Shown: positions 48,476 to 62,089, numbered from the stretch's first letter. The stretch: 64,000 nucleotides of DNA from Acholoe squamosa (GCA_949317995.1 OX439040.1:22563830-22627829); one strand, 5' to 3'. Made by a program: numbers and translations. The notes: a model not told the origin generated them from the letters alone.

Positions 48476-51400
48476 CCCCTTACCAAGAGCCCCCACAGAC
48501 GGGTCCCCACTAGCGAGCTATATTATAGAAAGGACATCTTAGGTCCACATACCTGTAGAGTAGATTTACCCACTTTCCTTAAAACCACCGAAAATGACAG
48601 CACATAATGAATGGTGTCAGTTTGCTGTCAATACTTTCACAGCCCAGTCATAATGCTGAGCCTTGACTCATAGTAGGCATTGCATTGAGGTCAGTGACGT
48701 GTACCGTCCATTTGTACATCGCCATGGTGGCCTAATCAGGCCAGGCAGGCAATATGGCCATCAATCCACAGGCTGAACTCTCTCTCAGTGCTAGCTCCGG
48801 TCAACTACTGGTCAGTGCTCTGGTCACCTCTCGGTCAGCCAACATGATCCCCTCAACACGCTGCCATAATGGACCCACTTGACCACACTGCCCCCATGAC
48901 TACCACCAGTCATCCTCTGGTCCCCTCCAGGCCACAGGCCCTACTTCCTTATCGCCCCAACACTGGCCTGCACAAGGCCTCATTGGTTCTAGTCAGGCCT
49001 TCCACTGTTAGGTCTTTAAGGGCAGCATGATGCATTAAGGCTGCATGGTCATTTCTATTTGTGATAATCCAATGCAATACTAGTGTATTATTTTCAAGAA
49101 ATGTATCAGTGCATCATGCTGACCCATCAGAAGTGCACCAGGCCTTGGCGATATGTATGATGCAACCTGTGGCACTTGGGAGTTACTCACGAGGCCTGCA
49201 TTCACATTCCAACAACAAAAGACTAAAGGCATTAATGCAACATATGATATAACACTCAAAGCACTAGAAGCTTCCTGTAGGGTTTTGTTTGCCCCCCCCC
49301 CATTTGATTTGTATGAGTTTGAACATTTAGATCTTTCGATGTAGTCCTGAAGATGCAAAATCATCACAAGCACGGTCCTGGAGGAGAATAAAATCATATT
49401 TTATCTTCTATCCACGAAATACAATGTGTTCCTATTTAATTGTCAAGCCCAGTCTTGTTACTCACATGAAAGACAAAAGGAGTTTCTTCATTTTCCCTTT
49501 TTTGAATACAGATTCGTGTAATCGGTAATGTTGACCTTTTGGTCATATTACACGGAGCTGATTCTTCGAGTCATGTGATATGGTCCAGGGACCAATTTGT
49601 GAAAAGAAAAAGTTTCCAAAATTCAAACTTTTTTCGATAAACACTTAAGCATGTAATTCACTGTTGGGGGTCATATGTGAATTTTGTATTCAATTTTTGA
49701 ATAGGGTCCTATGTTCGTCGTATTATCACTGTTGTATATGCGTTGATTCAGTGTAATTGTATTTTGAAGAGCATAATCTTTTTCATCCCCATTACCTTGA
49801 CATGATTTACATGTAAATACAACCGCCAGCATTGTGCCACTAAATTATGTCTCAGCCATGCTGTCAACCTGCATTAAAACAACAAATTGAGGCACTTTGC
49901 ATTTCATTAACAATGTCTTTATTTTAGGGAAGTGGCAACTCGATGTAGTTGAAATGAGCCTATCCAAGCTGGCATGGTGTTGGGATTGACATGATTTACG
50001 CCATTTGCTTTCTTCCCAGAGAGGGGAGGGAAAGGGGCCTTGTCAATAAAGGGGTAATAAACTATAGAACAGATGTTAACGACAAAAAGACCTAGGAACT
50101 AATTTTGTGTTTTTAGGTAGGATTGAGATCCGGAAATAAACAGCCGGTATGGTGCTTTTTTGGTGTGAGGAGTATGATGGATTTGATTAATAGTAAGGCT
50201 TATTGTGATGGAGGGCACAGAAAGTGGAGGTAATTGCTTCAATTAAGACTAAAGTCAGCTTAACTAGACCTGAGATAACAAGAGTAACGCCCGATAGTGC
50301 CTAGTTAGAACACTGATGAAAGAGAGTTGTATTCATCCAAACTGAATATCAATCTACCAACTCCCAATATCACAAGAGTAATGTGTTTACATTGCCATTA
50401 ATGACAACGTGCGATTGCTCTTCCCAGGTCAATTTATCAAGCTTAAGCTGGTGAATGTTCTTTGCATTTGAGATGCCTTTAACCCCAAGGAAAAGGCTGC
50501 TATAGAGTCGTAACTTCTTGGTTTACAAATATTTAATGTTCCTATTTGATGATATGGAATATATAGATACCCAAATCAAAAGTTATTTTGATAAATCCAT
50601 TGAGAGTCATATATTCACTTAAATTTGGTTGTAACCATTTAAGTATTTAAAATAGCAAGGCATAGACCTATGCTCCTGGACATACCTTGGTGGCTTGAAA
50701 TAGTGCCCTGACCCAAGCAAGGTGGTGGTCAGGGGGCCAGCCTCATTGATCTACCCTAAGCAGGGGTGGAAACAAGAGGGTCAATAGGCTGTCTGGTCAC
50801 TTCAATTACCGGCCCCTGTCCCTTCTCCATCGATTCAGCACCTCCAATACATAGAGCTGCTCCCAATAGGGGCAGCTTAAGGCCTTAAGGCAGCACCTGC
50901 TGCTCCATGTTACTACCTCCTCCTGTAGCTGCAGCCCTTAACCCTTTAAGTTAAAGGACAGCTGCATTTTAATGGGCATGGACCTCTCGTCTTCATTATG
51001 CTTGAGTAAAGCCTGCATAGCTGTAGTCTCTGATTTTCTTTTTGTTTTCCATTAATTTTGTCTAGATTATGGAACTTGTTTTGTGTAGGTAGATGTAAAT
51101 GTGGGGTGGTAAGAAATTGTAAAATTGTATTTTACCACCTTTATTCACAAATTCCCAGGGTTGTTGGATGGTTTGATGCTTATGTCTGTATGTAGATTAG
51201 TAGCCACAGGCCACCTGTGGGGTGGTGTCCCTCGGACCCTCTAATTCTGTTTATACCTGATCCATTCTCACCCATTGTGATAAGATTGAAAGCAAGACAG
51301 AGCACCCAAGCAGAGAGCCTAGTCTGGGGACAATATTGGGAAGAAGCTAGGGAGACTGGATTGATTAAATCCTGTCTGTATTAAAGAAAAATGGGGCAAA

Positions 51401-52555
51401 AAGAGGTGAGAAGGAGGGTGTGGGAGCTAGAGTGGTTGGTCGTTTAAATATCAATGGCTTAGAGATGAGGGGAGTGAAGATGGGGTGGGGTGGTTCCAAG
51501 GACCAAAGCACTGGTGTTTGGCTCTTAGAAGGAAAACATGATGCCTCAGACTACGTATTTTCCTGCCATACTATACAACAACGCAGTGCTGACTAGTGGT
51601 TTAGCATTGCTTGTCTCTGCACCAAGCTGACCTCTCAGGGTGTAACTCTATTGAGCCTTATTGATGCATTTTCGCAGGCATCATGGCAATATGAAAACAC
51701 TATTTGACCCTTAAAGTATTATAGGACTGGGTCTCCCGGGAAAGCATTGTATCGCCTTAATGTGGAATAGGCACTGATGGATATGTAGCCAGGTTCAACG
51801 ATAGATGGTGGCAGAGCCTTAAGGGCTGTTCCTGGGAGGGTTATGAATGGCAGGTGGTGTATTAAACCCGCAGATTAATCCAACTGTTGATGGTTTTTAG
51901 GTGACAGAGGTTAAGGGTTAGGGATGAGAGGGGCTGTATTCTAGTACAGTAGTGATTGACTGGTGATCCCAATGGAGGAAGCAGGAAATTTTCATCATTT
52001 GTTGAGCGCTGCTACATCTTTTGAGGGTCTCTAGAGGGAGCTTGCCCCATCTCTCGCAAACTTCCACACTCAATAAATAACACTAAAATCTATTTGGTAC
52101 AGCAAATACAGTGTACAAGTCAAATGCGCCAGTATATATGCATTGGTATTGATAAAACATAAACAATAGTTTACTCTTGACCCCGCCCCCCCCCTCCCCC
52201 AGCCTGACTAAGATCACTTTCGTGCTGAATCAACTCAGGACTCTGGTTGACTCTGGCAACTTTGCAATGTTAATACAGGTCAAAACTGATTTCTATTGTC
52301 ACTGGTTGGATGAACCTCTCAAAGTATGTGGACAGCTCAAGGTTAATCTACCCTATCCCCAAACTTTTCCTCACCAAGAAAATCGGTGCCAAATTGCCAA
52401 TCATTAACACAGACATTGCTTTACGCAGCTATTGCCTCACCAAGGCATTGTTGCACACAGGCATTGCCTTAAATAGAAATTGTGCTATCATGACATTCCC
52501 TCGCACAGACACATGGGGTGGGTCCCTGGGACAGAAGCCATCAAGCACAGACTCA
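48476..52555. other. Intergenic, no gene recognised
   Basis: No supported gene in 4 kb. TGATGCA-family blocks occur around 49010-49210 (for example TTTAAGGGCAGCATGATGCA), followed by GGGAGTTACTCACGAGG. GAGCTGCTC lies at 50854-50862. Confidence 0.45.
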
Positions 52556-52557
52556 TA

Positions 52558-52770
52558 CACTGTAAAACTGTTGTCGAAATAACAGTGGAATCCTTGTCTC
52601 AAAGTTGCCAGAGATCCATCCTTATTTTCACAGAGATTCTTGTAACATCCTTCTGCTACCCGCAGGGCTTCTTGTAACAACTATGCTGGTTCACTGCAAT
52701 ACAATTACAGTGGTTCACTCTTCAGTTTTACGAGGATCCCTGGTAGATTCAACAGTTATTTTTCACTGTG
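52558..52770 (+). mobile_element. CACTG-ended MITE, copy M5 (best preserved)
   Basis: A 213-bp copy from CACTGTAAAACTGTTG to AACAGTTATTTTTCACTGTG, with TA on both sides (52556-52557 and 52771-52772), which may be the target duplication. Internal blocks match M1, M3, M4 and M6. It encodes nothing; short frames on both strands are incidental. Confidence 0.8.
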
Positions 52771-52772
52771 TA

Positions 52773-53449
52773 CCAACACAGCTGTTGCTCCATCTGGGTA
52801 GAGGCATGATGCCCTAGTCACGTCCTCCCGATTGAAACATTCATGCCAAAGTCCATTTAGCTTTCCAAGTATACAAAAAGAACCCTGGAGGGTCTCTCCT
52901 CTGGAGGCTCTACAGTTGTGGAACTCGGCAATGCTGCCAGCAGCTTTTGTTGATTGAATGAATTCTGTGGGAACTGCGCCGACTGCTCCTGCAGCCCCTG
53001 CTTGGAAGTCACAGAGTTGACTGTCTGAGCAAAATACACATCAGGCAAAACTGAGCTTTCGGGGAGAAACTCAAAGGGATGTTGGATTAAGGAACAGTCT
53101 CAATATACGACAGTTGATTGCTTTTTGGTTGCCCAAACTTGCTTTACTAACTCCTAAATAGCAGTTGGTGAGGGGAGAGAGAGGAGACAACCGCAGGTCC
53201 CAATTGATAATTTACACCGAGAGAAGGAACCAGTGTTAAGGCCGGTGGAGTGAAGGCATGAATATTGGAGGAGATTAGAGCAGGGTCAGTTTGAAGATTT
53301 TTGAGTGGAAGACGAAGCTTCATTAGCGCCCCCTTGTTGTGGGATGCCACTACAAGGAGGGTTTTGTTTAACAGGCTTGTAGCTGCCAAATGGAAGTAGC
53401 TGACGAGACCGCCGATGATTTACTGCACTGAAAACCCTCCAGATCTTTA
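52773..53449. other. Intergenic, nothing recognised
   Basis: No supported feature. Minus-strand frames at 52857-53048 and 53147-53389 lack family resemblance. Confidence 0.45.
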
Positions 53450-53670
53450 AACTCGTCAGATTGAGGACCTATGGTCATCAGAAGAGGTACAGAGAGAGGG
53501 CAGCATCTTACAGGGAGTGAAATCCCTTAGTCTACATCTCCCCAGTATGAGTCTATGGCATTCTGTTGACAATATGTAACAACTACACAAGGTGGCACTC
53601 ATGTTTGATAATTAGGCCTTCAGTTTTCAACTGAAGGTCTTCACCGCTGAGGACTTTAGGTGCTCAAGTT

Positions 53671-53861
53671 GATGATACCCAAATCTACAGCTTTGGGTAG
53701 TCAGATTGAGGACCCAAGATAGTCAGCACCAAGGTTGTCACTGTAACAACATTATATAATCAGTTTGACTACCTTGGATGAGTGTGTTGACCTAAACCCA
53801 TCAGGTTGACTACCCTGGGTGCTCAATCTGATGACCCTAGGTTGTAGATTTGGGTATCGTC
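53671..53861. repeat. Inverted repeat with 45-bp arms
   Basis: The left arm 53671-53716 (GATGATACCCAAATCTACAG and GTCAGATTGAGGACCCA) is inverted at 53817-53861 with a few mismatches, enclosing about 100 bases. TCAGATTGAGGACC also occurs singly at about 53457, so the sequence is part of a small local repeat. Confidence 0.7.
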
Positions 53862-54816
53862 AGTCTGACGACCTTGGGGCTTTCAGTGTGGCAAGCAAGA
53901 ATAATGTGGATGGATATGAAAGGCTGAGGCTATAACTTCACTTCTATTTTGAAGGTGGTAAGAGGAGTTTATGTGTGTTGGTGGGTGGGTGTGTGGGGGG
54001 GGGGGTCGCAGCATGAGGAAGGATTAGTTGCAGACTGATAACAAAGTTTGATTTCTGGTTATGACTGGTTATCGCTTGATAAATCTCAGGGGACACAAGT
54101 AATGGTCTGTGGGCCAAAGGCACTGTTGTAAGATATATATGTAGAAGGAATAGCTGTACATGTAAATCAAGTGTACATACCTAGTCCAAAGAAAAGGGTA
54201 TAAGGAAGTACAGGAAGGACTGTTGTGGCAGATAGATGGGCGTCCTTGGAGAGGTAAGAAGACACTCCTACTGCTTTTACTGCCTTTGTCAGACCTGACT
54301 TGCTTCATTTCCCGAGCTGTTCCAGAATGTTACTGGTTCCTGTGCCGTGCTTGGTAAACAAGGGTTAGATCTCTGAGCTGGCCATTACTTTATAGTCGGG
54401 GATGGGGCAGGTTGGTGGGATCTCCACGTGAAATTGTCAATAATTTTTTTGTCCCTTCCATTTGAGTAATAAACATGCTCATGCTTTTGCTTAATTCAAT
54501 TTCTTTTAAATTTTGGCTGGAATTGAGCACGGACCTTTTTGCATCCCCCCCCCCATTGATCAATCATTAACATATACAGAGTTTCTCTCTGTATATATGG
54601 TATACCTCTCTTTGTACATATTATTTTCCTTTGTTATTCTTATACCTTGTGTTTCTTCATCCTCACCATTTTACATGTATCATTATTCTCATTATCTATG
54701 TGTTAACAACTGAAAAATTCATTGAAAGAAAGGAAATCAACTATTGTCAGATTTTATCACTTATGTATAATTTGTGACTTGGCAATAAACCCTTCAAACC
54801 TTAAAAAAACACCCCT
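53862..54816. other. Intergenic, nothing recognised
   Basis: No supported gene. A G-rich GTGGGTGGGTGTGTGG run with a G10 tract lies near 53980-54005. Confidence 0.45.
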
Positions 54817-55025
54817 TATTACACGACTTCTGTGATTTTGTGTGCTTTTCCTGGATATTGCCATGCACATACCTGTCGATATTGCATGGCATGATGCAGG
54901 CTTCATGACTTATGTAAGGTGTGCGGTTATCCAAGGATAACAGGCACCCGGTGTGGTTATCCATGGATAACATGCACACCTTACATGTCATATGTTACAT
55001 GTTAAAACCTTCAAAATTTTCATTG

Positions 55026-55097
55026 CCAGGGTAGGGGTCGAATCTGCAGTCTCCTGATCCCAAATCCAACTCCCTATGCAGTGCGCCACAGGGACTG
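55026..55097 (-). pseudogene. tRNA-like sequence inside the 0.9-kb repeat, copy 2
   Basis: Minus-strand A box TGGCGCACTGCATAGGG (55073-55088) and B box AGATTCGACCCC (about 55034-55044), homologous to 30188-30258. It is too degenerate in its stems for a functional tRNA. Confidence 0.6.
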
Positions 55098-55601
55098 ACA
55101 AGAAATGCTTGGTTAGAACCAGGTCTTGATATGATACAAAGCCCGGGGAGGTCACTCACATATAACTAGTATACATTCAAAGTGTGACAATATCCTGCAG
55201 TCTGGGTTGTGACCCCCCCCCCCAGCTTTGTCCCTGCTGCTCCCATAACCGAGACGACTGTGGGACGCGTTCAAACCAAACCAAGCCAGTAGCAACCCCA
55301 GCAACTCTCACATGTGCAAGGTTAGAATAGCATTATAATTATAGAGGACTCCTGGACGTGTTCAAACCAAGCCAAGCCAGGCGCCGAGGTGTGTGAACCC
55401 ATGGTCTAGTTGGTAGCACATTGTGCTCAGCTCCTACAGGTAGGCGGGAAGAGTCCTGGTCCCGGCGAACATTTTTTTTTCGCTGTGTGTACACATACTA
55501 TGGCAGGCTTCAAGTCCCGGGGAGGGGGAACAATTTTTGTTTTCAACTTGAATTTATTGATATTCTATTGATTATCTGATATCATGTAATAAAATAAAGA
55601 G

Positions 55602-55713
55602 GTTAATGGATAATTCATGACTTGTGTGTGTTAGCAAAGGATAATTACACTCGGGCTGTGCCCTCGTGTAATAATCCTTTGCTAACACACACGCGTCATG
55701 AATTATCCATTAA
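55602..55713. repeat. Terminal hairpin of the 0.9-kb repeat, copy 2
   Basis: Arms TTAATGGATAATTCATGAC and GTCATGAATTATCCATTAA extend inward through GTGTGTGTTAGCAAAGGAT and its complement. The loop contains CGGGCTGTGCCC. The arms differ from copy 1 by paired changes (CTCATGAC to TTCATGAC with the matching change opposite), so base pairing is conserved. Confidence 0.85.
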
Positions 55714-55964
55714 TTACTTGTTCACTAACCATAGTTGAGGTAAGGATTTGTTCAGGTATAAAGGATGTTACAGGTAGTCTTACATTCTGTAAGATGAAAT
55801 TCTATGTGTATTATGACGTCTAAATTTCCTCAGAAATTGTGATACAGAAGTGACAGTGGTATGCCGTGACAGACCGATCACATGGCTGCAGAACATGTAA
55901 CAACAGACTAGGTTAAGCCCCGATGGTCTGGAAACAGCTTAGTGTCTCCACTCCCCGCCAGAGG

Positions 55965-56110
55965 ACATTGTCTACACGCATGCGTAGATGGGGGGCATCC
56001 CTCTTCCTTTGGCCGTCATGTTGTAATTCCCCTCCAGGACACGAGGTGCTTGTACGCACATTAGGCTGGTCACATGACACGGCAGCTCGTCACGTGACGG
56101 GCCGCTGGTG
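55965..56110. promoter_or_regulatory. Promoter-like cluster (ACGCATGCGT, E-boxes)
   Basis: ACGCATGCGT at 55976-55985 is an NRF1-like palindrome. GGTCACATGAC and the 12-bp palindrome CGTCACGTGACG (56088-56099) are E-boxes of the USF/TFE type. An open plus-strand frame (55923-56222) overlaps but is not recognisable. Confidence 0.35.
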
Positions 56111-58920
56111 GTCGGCGAGTCCCGCTAAATCTCCATCGGGGTTTGCTGGGCACCTCAAAGATGGAGTAATGTTCACTCGGCAATTTGTGAGGTTTCAGGG
56201 ACATGGGAAGTTGTATCTATAAATGTTGGCTTAAAACTCAAGACTGTTTTCTGCCTGGTAGTTCCTGTTGGGATGGCTTGTCGGCTCAGTGCAGGTATTT
56301 TATCAAGATAGTGGAAAGGACATGATGTATTAATGTATTGTAAATAACTGAAACTGTTCAGTGTAGATTCCAAAAGTATTCTCGCCTGTCATGAAGTCTG
56401 TGATGTTATCACATCATGCCACTTTGTCCTCCTGAATCTAAGAATGTCTCTTGTACATAAGTTGTATATGCCACCTTTTGTTTCGGCCTTGATTCCAACT
56501 GGAATAGGTTTTAATAGAACATCCTTCTGCCAAGTTGTTTAAAATGGTACTACATGGTGACATTAATTAACAAAGTTGAAAGTAGTAAAGGTGACGTTAT
56601 TCTAGTGAATTTTCAGAGAATGGCTGTGATTTGATAACATGGGGCTAAGTGATAATGGTAAGATAAGTGGCTACATTGCAATACGGAACCACATCCAATG
56701 ATGGTTAGTGTTAAGACTAATATCATGATAATAGACTGAATACATGGGCAGAGGATTTGTCCCATCATGCCCAGGGAAGTACATACGCATATTGGATCAC
56801 GTATAGTTTGTGTTTCCGTGGCAGTGGCACGCCTAGACTGACCTTGAAATGGGTCGGACAAATTAAGTACGTCGAGGTACGGGCCATCCTGTGACGTTGC
56901 AACTGTCCCCATGCATCGCCACCACCCCACCACTTGAGAACCACTATGGCACCGCCACAACTGCACCACCACCACCACAGCCATCAACCAACCCAGATGT
57001 AGTGGCCAATTGGCGTGTTTTTGTCTGTTCGTTTTTTTGCCAGTCCCTCCTGGTGCCTACCATTGGAAATGATGCTGTTATGTATAATTGGACGAGAGGT
57101 GGTGGATTGCCACAAATAGGCAGGTCCCTGGTCATTTAGACGTGGCTGGGGTGGATCATGGGGTAGCTGAAGTGAGGGTGTATGGAAAAAGACAGTACAT
57201 TTTGTACAAGCATTGGGGTGATGGGAGGTGGGAGTGAGATGCTGGTGCGAGTAAGGGGAGGGGGATTTGGAGAAGGGTGTGTGGGGAGTCTGGAAGGGGT
57301 TTGATTGGGAGCATGGAAGTGAATGTATGTATGATTGGAAGACTGTTGGGTGGGGGGGGGGGGTAATTTCAGGACGACAGTAGGCCACACAGGGGGTTGA
57401 TGACATGACAGAGAAGTGACAAGTGGGGGGGGGGAGTGTAACTCTGTGACGTGCTGACTTGTACTGTTTCTGGGTAACTAGGATGTCAGTACTGTAGTTG
57501 TATCCAGTGTCTGTATATACAGCATCTGACACACAGACCAAGAGCTGCTCACTCCTATAGCACTAGTACTCAGCACGAGTTGCTCCTGTAGACTTAACAC
57601 TGTAGCTACCTACAACACGAGCTGCTCCAATACCACACACAAGGCCTACTTACTGAAGAGCTACTCACCACCAAACATGAACAACGAGCAGCACGAGATG
57701 AGCAAGCCCAAGATGACTGAGGTGGGTGGTGGGGGTATGGGCTGCTCACTTATTTTTATTGCTCAGTGGTATTTATTACATGTACATGTATACATGTTCG
57801 GTATACTCAAGTAGGAGGGTGGACACTTTTTGGACACTATGTGTGATTGCAGTGCGTATTAGTATTAGTATGATACAGACTGGTGTGCATATGATGGGTC
57901 TGGCGATCTAGCTGCTACTTATGGCCCTACTTATTATTCCCATTACATTCTAATATATACATGTAGTCAATCTACAACTGGGTATTTACTTGTATAGACA
58001 TAGATAGGACTTTGTACGTATCCATTTTAGACTATTCAGAGCTCCTGCTATTTTGAGTTACTCGAAGGGACAAATGAGCAATTCTACTTGGACCCCATTT
58101 ATTGGAACGCGAGGAAGGAAATGCCCTGCAAACAGATTGGACCCAGCAAGTAGTGCTAAGATTGAGGGTTAGGAGGTGGCGGAGTAGGTGGGGAATGGGA
58201 TGGGTCAGTGTTAGGAATAACTCTTTAGGGGCCGCAAAGTGTCTCCTTGTCACCATGGTGTACCATGCTGTGTTTACGATCAATGCTGTATTGATGCATC
58301 ATGCGGACTATCTAGGAGTGTAATTCTTTATCAGGTGCATCATGACAACCAGAGGGCAATGCATGAGTGTACCGTACAACCCTAAAAAGGGCTAAGAGGG
58401 TCGACTGGGACCCCTCTGTCGCTGCCCTCAACCACTCTCACGATCGCCAGCGGACGCTGTGACCTGGCAACGGCAGCAGGCGTCACCGGAACTCGTGGAC
58501 ATTGGGGCTGACGGGACGGCGTCGGTGGACTAATGGCGCTCGTGGTGGACCTCCAGTAACACTTGATCGAATTACGGTGCCATTGGAAATGCAACACGGC
58601 CTTGACCAAGCACGGCGTGGACGACAGGAAGAGGGCTTCGTGCAGCGGTCATTCATTGGTTACCACGGTCATCAAGTCCCAGACCATCGACCTGCTGAAG
58701 AAATAATCCCCCAGTAGAGCCTTAACCCACTAAAGGCAGCATAGGTCCTTAAAACCTATGCTATCATGCATAAATGAAGAGCTGGCCTGCCAATAGTTAA
58801 ATGCATAAATTCAATGCCAGCTAGTCTACTCGAGAGTGCATCAGGCCTACCTTTCGAGAAGGCATCATGCTAACCCTTCGAGAAGGTATGAAGAGTTACA
58901 GACTAAGACTAAGGGCAGGA
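56111..58920. other. Intergenic, no gene recognised
   Basis: No supported exon. It contains GGTGG/CCACC simple sequence near 56930-56985 and a cluster of GAGCTGCTC-type motifs at 57542, 57577, 57619 and 57658. A TGATGCA-family block lies near 58283-58345, and a GC-rich patch at 58400-58700 has short unassigned frames. Confidence 0.4.
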
Positions 58921-58979
58921 ACATGTAAATCAGAGGCCATCCCACTGAATATGTAAAACAGGGATCGTTCCATTCAGAT

Positions 58980-59610
58980 CAAGGCCAACAATCTATAAAC
59001 CAAGAACTTTCTCATTGAGACCAGGAACCGCACTGTGGTGTATAAAGCAGGAACTTTCCTTAGTGTTCGTATGTAAACCAAGAGCCTTTTCATTGAGCCC
59101 AAGGATAGCTGTATGTAAACAGGAGCCTTCTCATTTAGTCCAAGGGCGGTCATATGTAAACAAATGCCTTCTCATTGAGCCCACGGATGGCTGTATATAA
59201 ACAACAGCTTTCTCATTGAGGCCATGGACGGTTATATGTAAACAAGGGCTTCTCATTGAGGCCATGGAGGGTCATATGTATACAAGAGCCTTCTTATTGG
59301 CCCCAAGGATGGTCGTATTTAAAACAAGAGCCTTCTAATTTAGCCCAAGGATGGCTGTTTGTAATCTAGGGCCTTCCTATTGACAACAAGGATGGGTGTA
59401 TGTAAAACAAGAGCGTTTTCCTTTAGCTCAAGGGTCGTCATATGTAAAATGAGAGCCTTCTCATTGATGTTAAGGACAGCCATATGTAAACACCCTTCTC
59501 AATGAGCCTAAGAATGGACATATGAACCCAAGGACAGACAATGTTCAACCACAGCCTTCTTATTGAACCCAAGGACAGCACTATAACAGCCTTCTTATTG
59601 AACCCAATGA
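58980..59610 (+). repeat. Degenerate 41-bp tandem array
   Basis: Units of the type CATATGTAAACAAGAGCCTT followed by CTCATTGAGCCCAAGGATGG recur every 41-42 bases (for example ATGTAAAC at 59071, 59113 and 59154) for about 15 copies, increasingly diverged toward the right end. Confidence 0.85.
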
Positions 59611-60096
59611 CAGCAGTATGTAATGACCAGTGTACCGACTGACCAACACATTGTGTGGTAATGGCCGTGTTAATGGCCCTGTCACGACATGGTCCCTGGA
59701 GGCTTTCACGCCAGCTTTATCACCCACAGCGTTCAGCAATACTTAGCACATTTATCCATAATGGCTATTTAGCACCATAAAATAACAAAATATCCCCACA
59801 TAGGTGTATTATCACCCCCAAATACGCCATGTTGTAGTTACCAAGGGAAATACAGCAGATCATTAGTCAGGATGAGGATTTGCATTTAAAACATTAGGTG
59901 ATGTATTTGAAGACACTGTGCCAGTGTTAAACTTGATAGTTTTAACTAAGAAGAACCACGCCCCTTAAGTTCTTTTAGTGGTACAGAATTGTACAGTATC
60001 ATACTGTCAGTGGATGTGTCTGGGTATAAAACGGTACTTCTTGTATAAAACATAACCCACGTCTGGAGTTACAGTCATCTCCTGTTCTGAGGCTAA

Positions 60097-60286
60097 GGGA
60101 GTGATCATTTTTTAACAACGGGGGGGGGGCTGGTGGGTTTGAGGGGGGGGGGTCAGAATCTTTTCAACCCCTTGAACGGGGGGTCAGAATTTTTTCAACC
60201 CCTCTGATTGGGGGGGGGGATCAAAATAATTTCACCTGTTTTCAGTGGAAACCCCTGTGCGTTTCTATAGGTTAAAAGGGCATGTT
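60097..60286 (+). mobile_element. PIF/Harbinger-like MITE (copy D, 3' truncated)
   Basis: The left end GGGAGTGATCATTTTTTAAC follows TAA, a TWA trinucleotide. It aligns with copy C through GGTCAGAAT, TTTTTCAACCCCTCTGAT, AATAATTTCACC and TTTCTATAGG, then similarity stops. The right terminus is missing. Confidence 0.75.
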
Positions 60287-60690
60287 CAGTCAGGTACAGC
60301 ATCTCATTGAGAATGTTAGCAGTAAAATACTGACAAACTTAAACTTACCTTACCAAAGTCTAAAATAGTTATCAACCTGAATTTGGCGACATTGTGCATG
60401 TTTGATAGGAATAGCAGTTCAGTCTTAATGATATGTACAAATAGTTCGGGACCTTCTTTTTCCCCCTGGATTTCTGTTTTGTCTTTCATAAAATCAACTC
60501 AAACAATAATATTTCCTATATAACAATACTCTCCTGGTTTCTACACCAGTGTTTCGCGTCCCTGTAGGATGTCACAATGTTATCACTATTTGATATAGTG
60601 CTGATTCCATTTCATTAAAGCTTTAGAAGTATGGCTAGAATTGAATGATTCATTATGGTATTTAAAAAAAATTAGCTTAATGTATTTTCA
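60287..60690. other. Intergenic, nothing recognised
   Basis: No supported feature. Confidence 0.5.
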
Positions 60691-60691
60691 T

Positions 60692-60709
60692 TATATATAT
60701 ATATGTATG

Positions 60710-60795
<86 letters not shown>
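60692..60795. repeat. (AT)n microsatellite with GTAT interruptions
   Basis: A TATATATATATG start with TATGTATGTATG interruptions is followed by about 75 uninterrupted bases of AT. Confidence 0.95.
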
Positions 60796-60800
<5 letters not shown>

Positions 60801-62088
60801 TATTTTTACCCGTCTGAAACATATTATGTTCTACACTCTAATCTTGCAACAAATATATACAGTGATTGAACGTGGAAGAAACGCATCCTTGAATATCATA
60901 CATTGTGTAGCAAGGTATTCAAACCCGTATACACAACATACTTTGAGCATGATTGTGAGTCCTCACCAGACTCCCCATACCTCAACACACACATGTATGT
61001 CTTCCCTTAAGATGACAATCCCTCCCTCACCCCGTCCCTCTTAGACAGCATTTCCCTCTCTACAAAGGACACAACAGACTGGATGGATCACATTTCAAAC
61101 TCTTCTCCTCTCCACTAGGCACCAGGAGTGGATTTGAAGATTGATAAGAGCTGACGCCTGTTGTGTTCCTCCTATACGCATTTATGCTTACTGTAGGAAC
61201 TCTTTAAGGGCAGCGTAAAGCCTCCAGGTCCGTGTTTCTTTGTCTTTATGGATGGATGCAGCAGTGGCAAGTAATCACCAGCAGTGCTTTGATGCAAATA
61301 ATTTAGGGGTGTATAAACCCAGGATATTTAGTATGATGCATGAATGCAGCACTGGTATTTTACTCACAAAGACTACATTCATGCATCAAAACCACAGAAG
61401 GCCCAGCACATTGAGGTACCAGCTGACCCTGGAAGAGCTACGAATCACAGTGTTCAGAATCCAGGCTCTGGTGACGTAAAAACTCTTGTATGCTTTTATG
61501 GACTAGGCGGCAGATGACACTGAGAAATGGCGTTTAACATTTCAGAGGAGAGACGAACAATTTCATTACATGCTTTGATTGTTGAGAGTGGAAGGATTGC
61601 TTATAGTAACGATAAATTGTGACTAGGGTGTGTTTGTTGCCGTTCATTCTTAAGAATGAACGGCTATAGGAGGGGACCCATTCTTAAATACAAGCTCTCA
61701 TAGTGGTGCTTCCTCGCTCTCCATGTATAATCCTCTCATAGGTACAGTATTGAGTATGCCTATACCTGGATTAAAATCTGCAAATCAGTCAAGCATAGAA
61801 GTGGTGGCAGTGGTGGTGTTGGTGGACCTGTTATTGTAGACCCTGGGGACAGTGGTGGTAGCCCTGGACACCAGGCAGAGCCATGGTATATAGTATATAG
61901 AGCCCCCCCCCACCCACCTCTGAATGGTGGCTGTGCTCCTGGGGTGGCCCCATACCTGCCTGGCACCACCTCCCCCAGCACCATGTGGTTCTCTTCTGCT
62001 GGTGGTGCGTTTCTCAGCACCACTGACTATTAACCCACTAAAGGCCACCTACATGTATATTTATGTATACATGTACACATAAGTATGA
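60796..62088. other. Intergenic, nothing recognised
   Basis: No supported gene. A TGATGCA-family block lies at about 61332-61390 (GATGCATGAATGCAGCACTGG, TTCATGCATCAA), and GGTGGTGG simple sequence near 61800-61860 produces proline- and threonine-rich frames on the minus strand. Confidence 0.45.
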
Positions 62089-62089
62089 T

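Larger units (their letters stand above)
54817..55729 (+). mobile_element. 0.9-kb dispersed repeat with tRNA-like core, copy 2
   Basis: Collinear with 29937-30812 from the CTGTCGATATTGCA block to the terminal hairpin and TTACTTGTTCA. It lacks the 21-bp and GCTGTCCGC tandem arrays of copy 1, but has its own insert around 55180-55480. That insert includes a duplicated GTTCAAACCAAGCCAAGCCAG-like block and a second A-box-like GTCTAGTTGGTAGCACA. Non-coding. Confidence 0.75.

Noticed and set aside
57136..57541. 185-codon minus-strand frame (56984-57541) as a gene
   Set aside because: It runs through C-rich and CCACCC-type simple sequence, is rich in Pro/His/Ser/Thr, and overlaps equally long frames in other phases, so it is probably non-coding.
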